A program made the translations under genes and the position numbers. A DNA stretch of 64,000 nt, taken from the NCBI GenBank assembly GCA_039111635.1, contig JBCAQO010000003.1:3596001-3660000 (forward strand), written 5' to 3'. Of the stretch, positions 21,751 to 33,650 are shown piece after piece. This DNA comes from Heterobasidion occidentale (lineage: Eukaryota > Basidiomycota > Agaricomycetes > Russulales > Bondarzewiaceae). Within the stretch, counting starts at the first letter, position 1; every line of letters starts with the position of its first letter. The notes beneath the pieces are model-generated. The model saw only the letters and a list, made by a program, of their open reading frames with translations, made no database searches and was not told where the DNA came from.

Positions 21751-23023
21751 CTACGACCAAGCCAATGGTTTGCGTACCACGATGCTATTAGAACCGGCGC
21801 ACACATTGTTATGATGGAAGACCCACCACACTGTTCGTTCTGCAGTGGTCGGAAGATCAAAAGACCAGGCAATACCGTGGATGGCCCCAAAGACAAATGC
21901 GACCCCCGTCATAAATAGAGCACAAACACGTAATTCAAGCGTGCTGTCGGGACCGTCCCGGCCAGAGTGAAACGTAGCAACTCTGGTCATTGGCTTTGGA
22001 CTCCATTCACGGAGGTCCATCATCACAGTGATAAAGACAACCATGATAAAGGCTTCAAAGGTCGCCTTCACTAGCTCGACGACCTTTTTCTTGAATGCGA
22101 TCCATCTGGATGGAACAGGCGGCGATTTTATCGGAACCCAGATGTCTTCGCCGTCTCCAGACAACAACAAAAAAACTCCGCCATCCTCCGACGGTGAGGC
22201 CAAACTCTCTTCCTGTCCTCCAGCGGAGATTTGGCCCTGGTCGCTGCCCACTCGCTCACCGTGGCCCTTCCTGTACACACGAATCGGGCGCAAGACGTTG
22301 AGGGGCTTGTCCCACCACAGCACATACGTCCCAAAATTGAGCACCGCAAATGCCACGCTCGCAATCTCGAGTTCCGAGATCGGAAGACGTTCAGCTGCTC
22401 GGCCTATACACTGCAGTATGAACCAGCTGGTCTGAACAATCGCAAGCTTTTTGGACAACGCGTCCCCCTTGCTCTCGTCCCGTATTTCGTCCTCTGTAAC
22501 ATCGGGGAAATCGATACTGGGGTCATCGAAGTCCTCTAGGTAGAGGACTCGAACAGGGACGTTGTTATCGTACAGCACGAAGCCTCCCATTACCGCAAAG
22601 AAACCGTGCGTCTTCGTCCATCCCCGATCTATGAAAGCAGTTGACTGACTTGATCATGATGGTTACCCCAGACGCACCTTTATATCGTTTCGCAAACCTG
22701 TGCACAGACGCGTTGTCGAAAGGCAAATACAATGATGAGTTCCGGGACAATCAGTGCCAGCAAGTAGCTTTCCATGGACAGTCGTGGATATCCGGAAGGT
22801 TGGGGTGAACGGCAACCCATATACACGAAAATATCGTCACAATGCAGCTCGAGACGACGTTCCAAATCGTCCTGCAGTCCTGAATATCTGCACAGGATGA
22901 AGGCGACCGTCGTTGGAGCGATGGGATGGGGACGGCTTGAACAATTTCCTCTTGGAGCTGATGAATAGCCAGTAGGGCTAGTATAATCTGCGAGTGGAGG
23001 CTGATTGCAAATCCTGGAGGCAT
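21751..23023 (-). pseudogene. Agaricomycete multi-pass membrane protein, with two compensating frame breaks
   Basis: A lineage family of unknown function, recognised by its order of motifs. Exon 1 (start 23023) has a signal-like N-terminus and DCRTIWNVVSSCIVTIFSC with WVAVHPNLPD. The next block is LIVPELIIVFAFRQR, followed by FAKRYKDRGWTKTHGFFAVMGGF across an intron (donor GTGCGT near 22679, acceptor TTCATAG near 22633). The long exon 22590-21751 has LSKKLAIVQTSWFILQCIGR and LWWDKPLNV, then a Glu/Ser-rich loop and two further hydrophobic segments. The frame shifts once near 22777 and back near 22695, with a TGA between them in the main frame. The family core is therefore intact as sequence but not as one open frame. 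Either there are two single-base errors or the gene is newly broken. At least five hydrophobic segments are visible. Confidence 0.68.
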
Positions 23024-24499
23024 GATAGAATAGTCAAGGCAAATGGAGATGTTGAGAGAGAAATAAAGGCATCGAGAACAACAAGCGCGCCATATAAATC
23101 ACAATACATATTTGAGCGCTTGGGGTAGATTCAAATTCGATTGACTGCGTGGGAGTGGAGATGGCGGTGTGAGGGCTATGCAGGCCATGCGGGAACAAAA
23201 AGGGAGGCTGGAGCCTGCGCGAGAACCGACCTCCCGAAGGCAGCAACATTGACAATCGTCCTCCAACCTCCGAGGTGGTCTTCAGATATCCATATCGCGG
23301 GAGGCCCCTGTACGACGAGCACATTCCGGCTGCGAACAACGCGACCGCTCCCACGCCGCTCGGAGACGTCAGGCACATCGCGTAGCGAGACCAAGACCGT
23401 GCGGGGGCGGCAACTGGCAAAGACGTCGTCGTCGTGCAGACCTCATGCGCGCGCTGTGTGCGGAAGCTGGCCACGCATCGGCTGTCGCCGTGCAGGCACG
23501 TGTTCTGCTCGCCGTCGTGCGACGCGGCCATCGCGCGCTGCGAGCGCTTCGCTGCCGCGATGCTGGCGTCTGGGATGGAGGACACGGACGGGGTGGACGT
23601 GCTGTCGGCGTATACTCATGTATTTAAATCACGAGTCTTAAGAATGCTCATCCTACGGTGCGCCAACATCTGCATGGATGTGTTCATGGTGTGCAAAGAA
23701 GATATCTACGAAGGCTTCGCATGAAAATGAGAAAAATGGACTACATACATTGCGGGACTGTGAACTTCGAGGCTCGATCACTCTTTGCGAGCGTAGCAGA
23801 CAAGTCTATGTCCACCGTGCTTCCATTCACTGTATAGATTTGAAGCACACGAGGGCGCGAGGCAGTCAGACAGGCAGGAGACTCACTTCGTCTGGCATGA
23901 TCGGCCGCAGTAGCGCGAGTCGCCACAGCGTGCGCACTGCATCATCGGATACCGCGGCTCCTTCGTGCGGTATTCGCACTGCATCCAGCTGCAGTTGCCG
24001 ACTATTCAACCTTCGCTGGTGTGCTGGGCGCTCGCCTTGCCTTCAAGTGACTGTTTTGTTCCTTCACTACTCTGCTCAGATTTGCCATTGTCAATCGTCT
24101 GTCGAGGTTCAAACATCCCAGATACAACTAGAAGCATATCTGTCTACGAAAAGCATTGCTGAACCTCGCGCGCCCGGCAAGCTCAGTCATCATATTCTTT
24201 CGATCATCATCCCCACATAACCACATCCTACCTGGTAGCTCAGTTTCTTGGCGGCGTAGGCAGCCAAACCCAGATTCATATCATATTGTCGTCCATATCC
24301 TTAAAAAGCTGGATTGTCAAGATATTCTCACTTTATGCCCAGCGCCTTTCGGCGACGGATAGCCTTATACATAATGACTACAGGCGGCATGCGAATGGCC
24401 CTGATCCAGTCTGCTCCAGTCCACCAGGTTCGAGATCGGCGACGAACCAAGCACGGTCAGCTCTACTACAAACAAACAGAGTCAGTTTCATCTTGGACC
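23024..24499. other. Region with one weak Cys-rich exon candidate
   Basis: Plus-strand frame 23389-23610 reads TSCARCVRKLATHRLSPCRH followed by VFCSPSCD. The spacing C-x2-C-x11-C-x-H-x2-C-x3-C resembles half of a RING or other zinc-binding fold, and the codons around it are GC-rich like real genes here. The frame is interrupted by a TAG at about 23383 that could be an acceptor, and I cannot find a start or partner exons. The rest of the interval has no recognisable content. Confidence 0.3.
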
Positions 24500-24710
24500 T
24501 TCGTCTCCCTCATCGATCCGAGCGCACAAGCAATGGGCAAGAAATAATCAGGGATATCGCGAAAGGGAAGGTCAAGGCGAGCTCTGCGGGGGCATGTAAT
24601 CGATGGCGACGACTCGGAAGTGGTGTGGAGCGTGAACACGTAGGAGTGGGCAGAACACAAAAGGAAAGGAAACGAGAGGGAAAACAGGCAAGAGACGACG
24701 GTGCGTACCT
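24500..24710. other. 3' flank of zinc-finger unit 1
   Basis: Conserved among the three units downstream of the zinc-finger stop. In all units a GGTACGCACC donor-like word follows the coding end by 20-60 bases, at 24699-24708, 29459 and 37839. If used, it would be a 3' UTR intron or an alternative C-terminal exon junction. Confidence 0.4.
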
Positions 24711-26366
24711 TCAGCTTGAGCTCGCCTTCGCCGACGATCCTGCCGTGCCCCTCCTCCGGTTACCGCCACGACGAGGCCCATTCACCCAGGCCATGAACCA
24801 TCTCCATGGGTTCGTGTGTCGATCCTCGAAGTCCCTGGCCGGGCAGTTCCCCTTCTTATGCCGAGTGATGCCATCGCGGCGCGCGTAGAAGTACAGCTCG
24901 CACCAGTCGCAGGGGAACTTGCCGAGGTAGTGGACGGTGACGACGTGTCGCCTGCGGTCGTACTTACGGCGGAATGTCTTGTTGCACGGTACGCAACGCA
25001 TGATGTCCCCACCGTAGACGTTCTCGTCGATTACGACAGCGGCCTCACGTTGACTCAGGGTGGTCTCGTCTCCGAGCCTGAGCTGGTCCTCGTCGTCCTC
25101 GTCCTCGATAGGCTCGTTGGCCTCCTGCTGGTCGTTCGCAGATGGCGATGTCGAAGGCCCTCCGCTAGGCAGCGGTACAGGCTCGATGACGAACTCACCT
25201 GCGGGGTTGTCCACCCTGTGGGTGGACGTTGTTGATTTATCGTTGTCTCGGCTGAGGGCGCTGCCGTCGACCTGTGGTACGACCACAAGTGTCGTGAGCA
25301 GCCCCACAGCTGCTTCGACCGGCCCCGGGGCAGGCATGGGCACGATGGGCCCGAACCTGCTCTCCAAGGACCAAGTCCTCTCGCTCCCCTCGGCCCCCGC
25401 ACCGGTCCCAATCTCCATCTCCATCACTTCGCCATTCTCCCCTTCACCCTCCCTCGTGCCCCCCACCGCGCTCGCCCTGACAGTCACTTCTTCCAGCCCT
25501 TCCTCTGTCCTCGCCTTCTTTGGCGACGGCTGCTCCTCCGCGTCCACCCCTCGCTTCTTCGTCTCCTGCCGGAAGACCGACGGGTCCCACCGCGGGTCTA
25601 GGCGCGCCGCGATGATCGTGCGTGCCATGGCCGCCCAAGGGCCCGTGAAAGGCCCCACGGCGCCTTCGAGCGCCGAGTGCGTCGACCGTTGGGCGGAGGT
25701 CGGTGTGACGCGCGCCATTGATACAGCGTCGGGGGCGGGATCGGTGGTGGAGGTAATGGGGGTGGCGGGTGTGGCGGGGGCGGCGGGGGCGGCGGGGGGC
25801 GGTCGGCGGGGGTTCCACGGAGGCGGGGCAGAGTGACCCTGTCGGCATCTCAGGGAAGGGCGTGGGAGTCGGTGCAGGCACATGCTCTGCCCGCCATTGT
25901 GGGGCCGTCTCCGGCGTTGATGTGGACGCCCAGGTCGGCATGGCAAAAGGGATGGGGGCGGGGAACGGGGTCGGGGGAGTGACGAATGAAGGAGCGGGGT
26001 GGGCGAACAAGACGGGGAAATGCGAGGCCGCGTCGTGCGACCTGAAGCGCGTGTGCGTAGAGAAGGGCTGGACGTGCCCAGACATGTTTTGTGGGACATA
26101 TAATCCCCTGAGGCTACGCACGACATGCGTATCCTGACAGCGCAGAGGAGCGGCTCGTGAGTGGTATTCTCGACAGAACGAAAGGCAGCTTACCGCCGGC
26201 TCGATGTTGAGCTCTTGCTCGTTGTTGTTGTATCGGGACCCTGAGGGCCCCGCGCCAGGAGCTGTGCACAAATCTTGTCATTAAATCATTCAGCCCTCAG
26301 GAATATTTACGCACTCGATAATTCTTCCTGAGTCCAGGAAGGCCAGCCGGACCCGTAACGCGACAT
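24711..26366 (-). CDS. C2H2/C2HC zinc-finger protein, unit 1 (frameshifted in a GC-rich repeat)
   Basis: Exons 26315-26366, 26194-26261 and 24711-26133. Exon 1 encodes an N-terminus shared by all three units (MSRYGSGWPSWTQEELS). The middle is Pro/Ala/Thr-rich, then comes a conserved block (SALEGAVGPF, MARTIIAARL, SPKKARTEEGLEE with a likely nuclear signal), then an acidic region. The C-terminus has two adjacent fingers: C-x2-C-x12-H-x4-H starting CVPCNKTF (about 24928-24995), and C-x2-C-x12-H-x4-C starting CDWCELYF (about 24843-24911). These suggest a nucleic-acid-binding nuclear protein; its target is unknown. The N-terminal half and the finger half lie in different frames. They change over inside a repeated GGCGGGGGC tract near 25765-25810, so the gene is either truly shifted or the repeat length is wrong in the assembly. 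Comparison with units 2 and 3 identifies which frame is ancestral on each side. Confidence 0.72.
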
Positions 26367-29264
26367 GCTTGTCGTGTTTGGAGAAGTGTGTAGAGGTTTT
26401 TACACCGACTGGTGATTTGTGAGGAAGGTCTGATGAGGCTCGAAGGAGCTGTCAATTGCTAGGCTCCTCTCCTCGTCAGGCCATCTAGATATACCCCTCG
26501 CAGTGAGCGCTGATCGACTTCTCGCACGATTCCACGGTGCGCGCACCATGCCTTGTTCTCTGATGTCGTACTGATGCCGTACAACCGTATTCCGTCGCCT
26601 CATAGGTTTGGCTTCAAAACCGGGAGCATGGTCTCACCATTGTTCGAAGGCGGAGCCCTATGGATCAGTGCTTATTACACACTGAGCACAGCTCACGCCG
26701 CCGTGTGCATCAAGCGAATTCTGCCTCATGCCCATGCCTGAGGTTAAGGACGTGTTCCATTGATCAGATGGGTCCGCGTTTCTGGGGTGCGTTGTGCGTT
26801 ATCAATTCCCATCTGAACTTTGAAGCCGGGATGGTGCAGGTCTTCTGATGGCGGGAGCGAGTCATCCGGGACAAATAAAGGACGACGAGGAATTTGCCCA
26901 CGTCGGGGGAGCCCGCTTACACTGTCGTTTGGGGCCCATTTTGGGTGAACTGTTCGACGCAGCCGTCAGTCAGTCTTCGTCAAGCCACCCTTGAAGAGAA
27001 TTTGACTCTGTGCATATCTGTCCCACCATACGAGGTGCCTTTCACCTTTTTCTTCCCTGATTCTTCGCGCCAATACTGCCCCCGGTCTGGATAATTCAAA
27101 TTAGGCCTCGAGGTTGTAGGCGCATCAGGGCGCTTGATTTTGGAGATTTGCCATCGCGCACGGCATTATGAAGAACCCCCCGCCTTCGAAAATCCAATCT
27201 TATAGCCGCTTCTGAGTTTCAGCACGATGTGCTTGTCCCAAATTGTGCACAGGTGCGTTTCTTTGCGTCTATTTGTCCTGTTTTCTTCTTCGCTGCAACA
27301 TAGCTTGTCAAGTCGCGAGGTATACTCGGGCTGATGGCGTTTGAGAGGGAAGGCGAGCCGATGATCGCACTGGGTAACAAAAAATCTGATCTCTGGCACC
27401 CGATTCGGTATATTCGAGTGGCGGGGCCAAATATGGGTCCACTTCTACTTATGTCCTACTGGTCGTTGTCGGAGCTACGCGTCGTCGGGTGAAATATTTT
27501 GTCACTCGAACGGTGCCGGCCTGGAAGTCGCACACATCTATTGCGTGCTACTTCGTGTCTGCAAATTCCATCCTTTCGTGTTGAACTCCCAACTCAAGGT
27601 TCTTTCTTTCATTCAACCATGCTACATCCTCGCTTGGCTTGCATACCTTACCACCTGATGTCTAAGTCAATAACTGCCTCATGCATCCATGCAGAGCCTT
27701 CGCCGAGTGGGAAAGGGTCCGTGTGCTTGGTCAGGCATTGTTCGCTGTATGAGTGCATGGAGCTAAGCTTTTGGTTTGTAGCCTTCATTTTGCGTTTTTC
27801 TATGAAAATATCATCAATCATACGAGGGGGATGGCGAGAATTCGCCTGCATGCCTGCATACCACCCTGTACCACCGAATCAACCAGTCAATGGTCAGAGC
27901 CCCTCCCCAATAATTACACGCTCTCCGTTTACCCATATCTGTATTTCACATGTTCACATCATTGTCAGCTTTTTTCTATCCATCCGCAGTCAACACTCAT
28001 TGCTCTCTGAACGAAACCTGCGTGTTGTCCGAGGTTTCGAGTCATTAAGCCAACTCTTCTTCGTCATGCCATATTCTGGTATGCCAGAACTTGTTAAAGA
28101 GTAAATAAGCGACTCAATGATCTCTATACCACATCTTTGCTTACTTGAGTACAAACCGTCGGTGAGAACTATGTAGCATCTCTTGTTCCGTGACGAAGAC
28201 CAATTAGCAAACTTGGAGGTGCCAAATGGCTCGAATGGGATAGAGATATGAGGAATTGGGGATCCTGTCATTTCAATAGATAATTCAGGTAGTATTGACA
28301 ATTCAGACGAGATATGGTGCATATGGAACGGTGAAGCACACCTCGCCACTCGATGGCAGTGGGCATCGGAGGACAAGTTGAAGTGAGCCCGCTGCCATGG
28401 CGCTGACTCCGATTCGGTTGCCGACAATTCAACCCCCTGATCTCCTCGGTATTTGACCAGTAACAGTATCCGACCTCCTCATGAATAATTGTTTCTCTGA
28501 GCGCTCAGAATTGACATTGTCCCGTCTTACATCGAGTCTCGCATATCCTGACGTAGCTGGAATTTTTTCTTTCAATGGAAGACACTGCGGCCTCAGCCGC
28601 CAGCTATCCAGTCGATCACCATTCACATGCCTGTCTGGCCTGGGGTGCTCGCATTGATGCATACATGATGCAAGGGCGTGCATAAGTTTTGGACGCGCGC
28701 AGAGACGAAGCTGGACTTGAATCTGTCATCGAGGACATCCTGCATCGACTGAGCAATATGGCCGAAGTCACCTCGGATTTGACCGGAGCTGTTCGTCCAA
28801 ATTCGCGCGGGCGCCGGCGGGGGTGTGGCACTGTCTAGGATTCTCTAGGATTGTCTCGATTTCACGTCTCTCATGAAAGAAGATGACAACGAAAGGAATG
28901 CAATTTTTTTCAGTGCACACAGAAGTACTCTTCTATCTTGGATACAATCTCTAAATTTTAGTGTGTTGAGACTCGTGACTCAGACGAGATAAAAAGAGAA
29001 TATAAGCAGAAGTGTCAGACAGATACACAAGCCGATCTTGGAAAAATGATGGAAAGAGTAGAAGTGTACATAGGAGAAGTAAGTTCGTCCTTCACGAAGT
29101 GCTGAAGCCGCGCTGCAAAGCGCGAACTTGAGAGGACCGTGTGACATAACCACCATCTACCACCAAACTCACTCCACTCCACCATGCCCGCGTAAGTCGA
29201 CGACATGAGCATGGCCACAAATGAGTATCCCTATGTGAAACAATATGTATCAGTTCTATTCGAC
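26367..29264. other. Upstream part of unit 1 and spacer to unit 2; no supported gene
   Basis: 26367-28430 is the conserved non-coding part of the unit. Short minus-strand frames at 27648-27851 and 27990-28427 resemble pieces seen at the equivalent places of units 2 and 3, but none is open in all three. 28430-29264 is unique to this place, and I see nothing in it. Confidence 0.45.
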
Positions 29265-32200
29265 ACACTCCTGCACCCTCATCGATCCGAGGCAAAAACA
29301 AGAAGCAAGAAAACAGCGGGAATGTCGTGAAACAGAAGGCGAAGGCGAGTGTGCGATCGATGATGACGATGCGGAAGTCGTGTCGAGCGTGAAAGCATAG
29401 GGACGGATGCAGAATAAAAGGGAAGGGAAGGAATGCGAGAGCGGGCAAGAAACCATGGTGCGTACCTCAAGCTTCAGCTCGCCATTGTCGACGATCCCGC
29501 CGCACCTCCACTCCTACCGCCACCCCGAAGGTCCACTCAGCCAGGCCATGAAACACCTCATTGGGTTTGTGTGCCGATCCTCGAAGTCCTTCGCTGGGCA
29601 ATTCGTGTCCTTGTGACGAGTGACGCCATCCCGGCGTGCGTAGAAGAAGATGCCGCACCAGTCGCAGGGGACCTTGTTGAGGTAGTGGATGGCGACGACG
29701 TGCCGTCTGCGGTCGCACTTGCGCCCAAAGGACATGTTGTTGCACGCGAGGCAGCGCAGTGGGTCCCCGTCATAGATTTTTTCGTCAATCACGATGGCGG
29801 CCTCACGCTTGCTGAGGCTGGTCTCGTCTCTAAGCTGGTGCTGACTTTCGTCATGATCTTCATCGCCGTGAGGCTCATCGGCCTCTTCCTGGTTGTCCGC
29901 AGGCGTCGATGTCAAATGCCCTCCGCTTGGCAGCGGTACAGGCTCGATAACAGGCTCACCTACGGAGTTGTCTACCCTGTAGGTGGACGTTATTGATTTA
30001 TTGCTGTTCTGGTTGGGGGCGTTGACGTCGACTTGTGGTACTACCACAAGTCTTGGGCGCAGCCCTCCATCTGCCTTCACTGGCCCCGGGACAGGCTTGG
30101 GCGTGATGTGCCTGAATCTGGTCTTCCCGGGCCAAGTCCCCTCGCTCCCCTCGCTCCCCGGTTCGCTCCCGCCCTCCCTCGCCTTCACCGTCCCTTCCCC
30201 TCCCTCACCCGCACTCACAGCCCCCATCGTGCTCGCCACGGCATCGGCCTCTTCCAACCCTCGCTCCACCCTCGCCCTCTTCGGCGGCGGCTGCTCCCCT
30301 GCCTCCAACCCTCGCTTCCTCGTCTCCCGCCGGAAGACCGATGCGTCCCACCCCGAGTCGAGTCGCGCCTCGATGATGGTGCGCGCCATGTCTACCCAAG
30401 GACCCTCGAAGGGCCTCACGGCGCCTTCTAGCGCCGAGTATCTCGACCGCTGGGCGTCCGTTGGTTTGACGCGCGCCATCGAAATGGCGTCGGGGGCGGG
30501 GGCGACGGGGGTGGTGAGTGCGGTTGGGGTAGCGGGGGAGATGATGATGCCCTGCATAGCAGAGGTGGCGGGTACGGCAGTGTTGGGAGGGGCGATGGAG
30601 GCGACGGGGGACGGGAGTTCCTCAGGGGTGGGGCTGAGTGGCCCTGTCCGTATGTCAGGGGCGGATGTGGGAGTCGGTGCGGGCGCATGCATTACCCGGC
30701 GATGAGGGGCCAGTACCGGCGTCGAGGTGGACACGCAGGTCGGCATGGCGAAGGGGTTTGTGGCGGGGAACGGGAACGGGGGAGTGAAGAACAATGAGGC
30801 GGGGTCGGCGAACACAACAGGGAGCAGCAAGCCCGCCTCGTGCGATCTCGAGCGCAGGCGAGCATCATGGGGCTGTCTGTAGCCGGCTATGTCCTGGGGG
30901 ACATGGAGTCCCCCGCGGCTGCGGGCGACATACGCGCCCTGACAGTGAAAAGGAATGGCTCGTGAGTGGCACAGTCGACATGTCAGAGCAAAACAACCTT
31001 ACTGCCGGAATGACGTTGAGCTCTTGCTCAGCGTTGTTTGATTGGGACCCTGAAGGTCCCGCACCAGCAGCTGTGTGCCAGGCATCTCAGTAGATTTCAA
31101 TGCCATGAAGCATATCTACGCACTCGAAAGCTCTTCCTGCGTCCAGGACGGCCAGACGTATGTGTTGTGTGACATGGCTTCGTGCTGTGGATGGCTGTGG
31201 AAAGTTTGGGGTTGTAGGTAAGTTGACCGGTGAAGTCTGGACGGGCGGTTGATGGTTGGGCTCATCCTCTCGTCCAATCGTCTAGATATGCTGCTGCCCT
31301 CGGGGCAGGCGCTAGCCGACTTCTCGAATAATTACATGGTCCAACCGACATGCCTTGTTTTTTGATGCCGCACAGTCGCATGCCCTCGCCTGTTGACATT
31401 GAGTTTGGAACCAGGAATGTGGTGCCGTCATTGTTCGAAGGCAGCAAAAGGCTATCCTGTTCTCATTACGCAAGTGGCCCGACTGCCAGCACCGAGTGCT
31501 GAAAACGAATTTCTGCCTCATGTACACGCTGCACGAGGGCATGTTCGAGTAATAATATACGTCTGTGTTTCTGGGGTGCGCTACATGTTATCGTTTTGCA
31601 TCCGAAACTTGATGGAGTTGGGATCGTGCAGGTCTTCTGATGGCGGGGGCGAGGCCTTCGGAACAAAGCAAGGACGACGAAGAAATTACCCACGTCGCGG
31701 TTGCCCCCTTACACCGTCGGTCGGTCTTCGAACATAGCGTTCAACAGAGTCATTCGTCGATTTCCCCTCGCTTGGTCTTCTTCTCCGGACGACTTTTCTT
31801 TCTTGTCCATATATCATCTGTCGTGTATGAGACTTTTCACCATTTCTTTCTCGTGCCGATCCTGGGTCGTCAGTCCAAATCTGTCCTCGTGTCTCAAACT
31901 TGTAGGTGCATCAGGGCGCTTGATTTTAGGGATTGTGCCATCGTGAAGGGCATCATGGAAGATCACTCGCCTCCGAACTTTGAATCTTCTAGCCGCTTAT
32001 GGGATCAATTGTGATGCGCGTGTCCCATTCCGTTCGCAGGTACGCCAAGGCACGTTTCTCCGCGTCATTTTTATCCCCTTTTCCTCTCTCACAAATCGTG
32101 GTTGCAGCACAGCGTCTTGGCAAGGCATCGTGCTATTTCGGGCTTGACGGTGCGTGAGAGGGCAGGCGAGCCGACTATCACTATGAGTAACGTGGAATGG

Positions 32201-33650
32201 ATGCGCAGAACCGGATTTGGGGTCCATTGTTGTCGGATTCGAGTGGCAATGTTGAATATGGGTCCCCCTTTCACTTATGTGCGATTGGTCATGAAGTTGT
32301 CGGAGCTACACGCCGCCTGATGAGATGTTTCGTCACCAGGATGCTGTTGGGCTTGGACTCGCAGGTGTCTACTTTGCATTCACAGACAAGATCAATCTCC
32401 GCCTTCGAGACAACCAGGCTATATCCTCGCCTCACCTGATTTATAGCTGGGTCATCGCCCGTCTCGTCCAAATAATACCGACTCACAGAGCCCTCGTCGG
32501 GTGGGAAAAGACCCGCGCACTTGATGGGCATTGTTTACTGTATGAGTCGACGGGGCTTGTCTTTGAGTACGTACCCTCTCTTTCGTCGAAGGATCCTTCT
32601 ATGATGTCCATCATTCCATCGATCAAGCGAGCACGATGGATGGCACTCGTCTGCATACCCGTTTAGTCCATACTACCTAGCACCGACTGAGGGTCTCAGG
32701 CAATGGACCGTGTTCTCTGCTCCTGACCCTCCTCTATGTTCATTTCCCTCTGACCTTCCAGCCTTCCTCTCTACTTCGCTCATACTTGTCGCTTTCTGTC
32801 TACAGTCTAAGTCCTCCCCTGCCTTCCAAAACTCGAAATTCAGATTGTATTTACGGTGGCATTCATATGATCATCGAACTCTCGAGAAATCCACCACGCG
32901 AACAATGAACAGGCTTTGCTCATTGTGAATTCAGGTGCGAATTGAACGGAATTGCTTGCACGCTCTAGCTTTTTGTTAAGGCCTTGCTTGTAAAATCTCT
33001 AGACGGCTCCTCGCAGGGTGAGTATAGTTATCAGAAGACTCGTCGCTTCCATGCTCGTACCGAGCGTTGTTCTTGTTGCAAATGATGCCACGTCTTATGT
33101 GGCAATTTTGGCGGCAGTCCGAGCCGCCTGAGTCAAGTGATCTTTCAGTCAAATAGGTCGAAGCAACCTCATTCGTGCATACATCTCATCAGAATGAGAA
33201 TTGTTTTACTGGCCAGTAGACAATGCCCTCCTCTGCTCCTAGCTTTTGATTCATTGGGGCCACGTCTCCGCGATACCACCATTCAAGGATGACCAGGATC
33301 GTCTCAAACTTGGTCGATAAGTATACGGTGTTGATGGAATGTCTTGTGCTCATCAGAAGTGAGAAGCCTGTTGAGTAACATGCAGCGTCTCTCTAATCCG
33401 TGAAAGGCGACTGTGGCAAATTTGGAGACGACGAGCGCCTTGTACCAGACACAGAGAATGCGGGAATACGTGATTTGTCGAGAAAATGGATACATGATAA
33501 ATTAGAGATATCGTCTGCGACGTATCGTCGAGATGGAACGGGAGGCCAAGCGCGCCACTCGATGGCGGTGGGTGTTGGAGGACAAGTTGAAGTGAGCCCG
33601 CTGTCATGGCGCAGCTTCCGATTCGGCTATTTCAACCTCCGCTCTCAGAA
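29265..33650. repeat. Segmental unit 2 of the zinc-finger family
   Basis: Second direct copy of the unit, bounded by the same landmark blocks as unit 1. It carries the longest uninterrupted zinc-finger frame of the three together with its upstream block 31176-33650. Confidence 0.75.
29514..31175 (-). CDS. C2H2/C2HC zinc-finger protein, unit 2
   Basis: Exons 31124-31175, 31003-31070 and 29514-30938 join in phase and give about 514 residues without a frame break. The N-terminus is MSHNTYVWPSWTQEELS, then AEQELNVIPA. A Pro/Thr-rich stretch follows, then the block shared with unit 1 (YSALEGAVRPF, MARTIIEARL, PPPKRARVERGLEE) and an acidic linker rich in Asp/Glu/His. The second finger is intact: CDWCGIFFYARRDG, then TRHKDTNC. 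The first finger (CLACNNMSFGRKC, then RRRHVVAIH) has 13 instead of 12 residues between the second Cys and the first His, because of three extra bases relative to units 1 and 3; it may fold poorly. The stop TAG follows GPSGWR. The tail differs from unit 1 by a single-base indel before the stop. Confidence 0.78.

Larger units (their letters stand above)
24500..28430. repeat. Segmental unit 1 of the zinc-finger family
   Basis: Starts at a CCTCATCGATCCGAG-like block and ends in a block with GGAGGACAAGTTGAAGTG near 28370. The same two landmarks bound unit 2 (29265-33650) and unit 3 (37645-41870). The unit holds the zinc-finger gene (minus strand) and about 2 kb of upstream DNA. That upstream part is alignable between units by eye, although none of it forms a conserved open frame. 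Confidence 0.75.

Noticed and set aside
23034..23585. 183-codon minus-strand frame as a gene
   Set aside because: It is antisense to a more protein-like Cys-rich plus-strand frame, has no motif, and begins within it.
24816..25836. Long plus-strand open frames opposite zinc-finger unit 1 (and at 29433-30705 and 37835-38813)
   Set aside because: They are antisense shadows caused by GC-rich codon bias. The minus-strand frames carry zinc fingers and conserved exons; the plus-strand ones share no motif beyond what the overlap forces.
27499..28104. 201-codon plus-strand frame in the unit 1 upstream block
   Set aside because: Not open at the equivalent places in units 2 and 3, and no recognisable motif.
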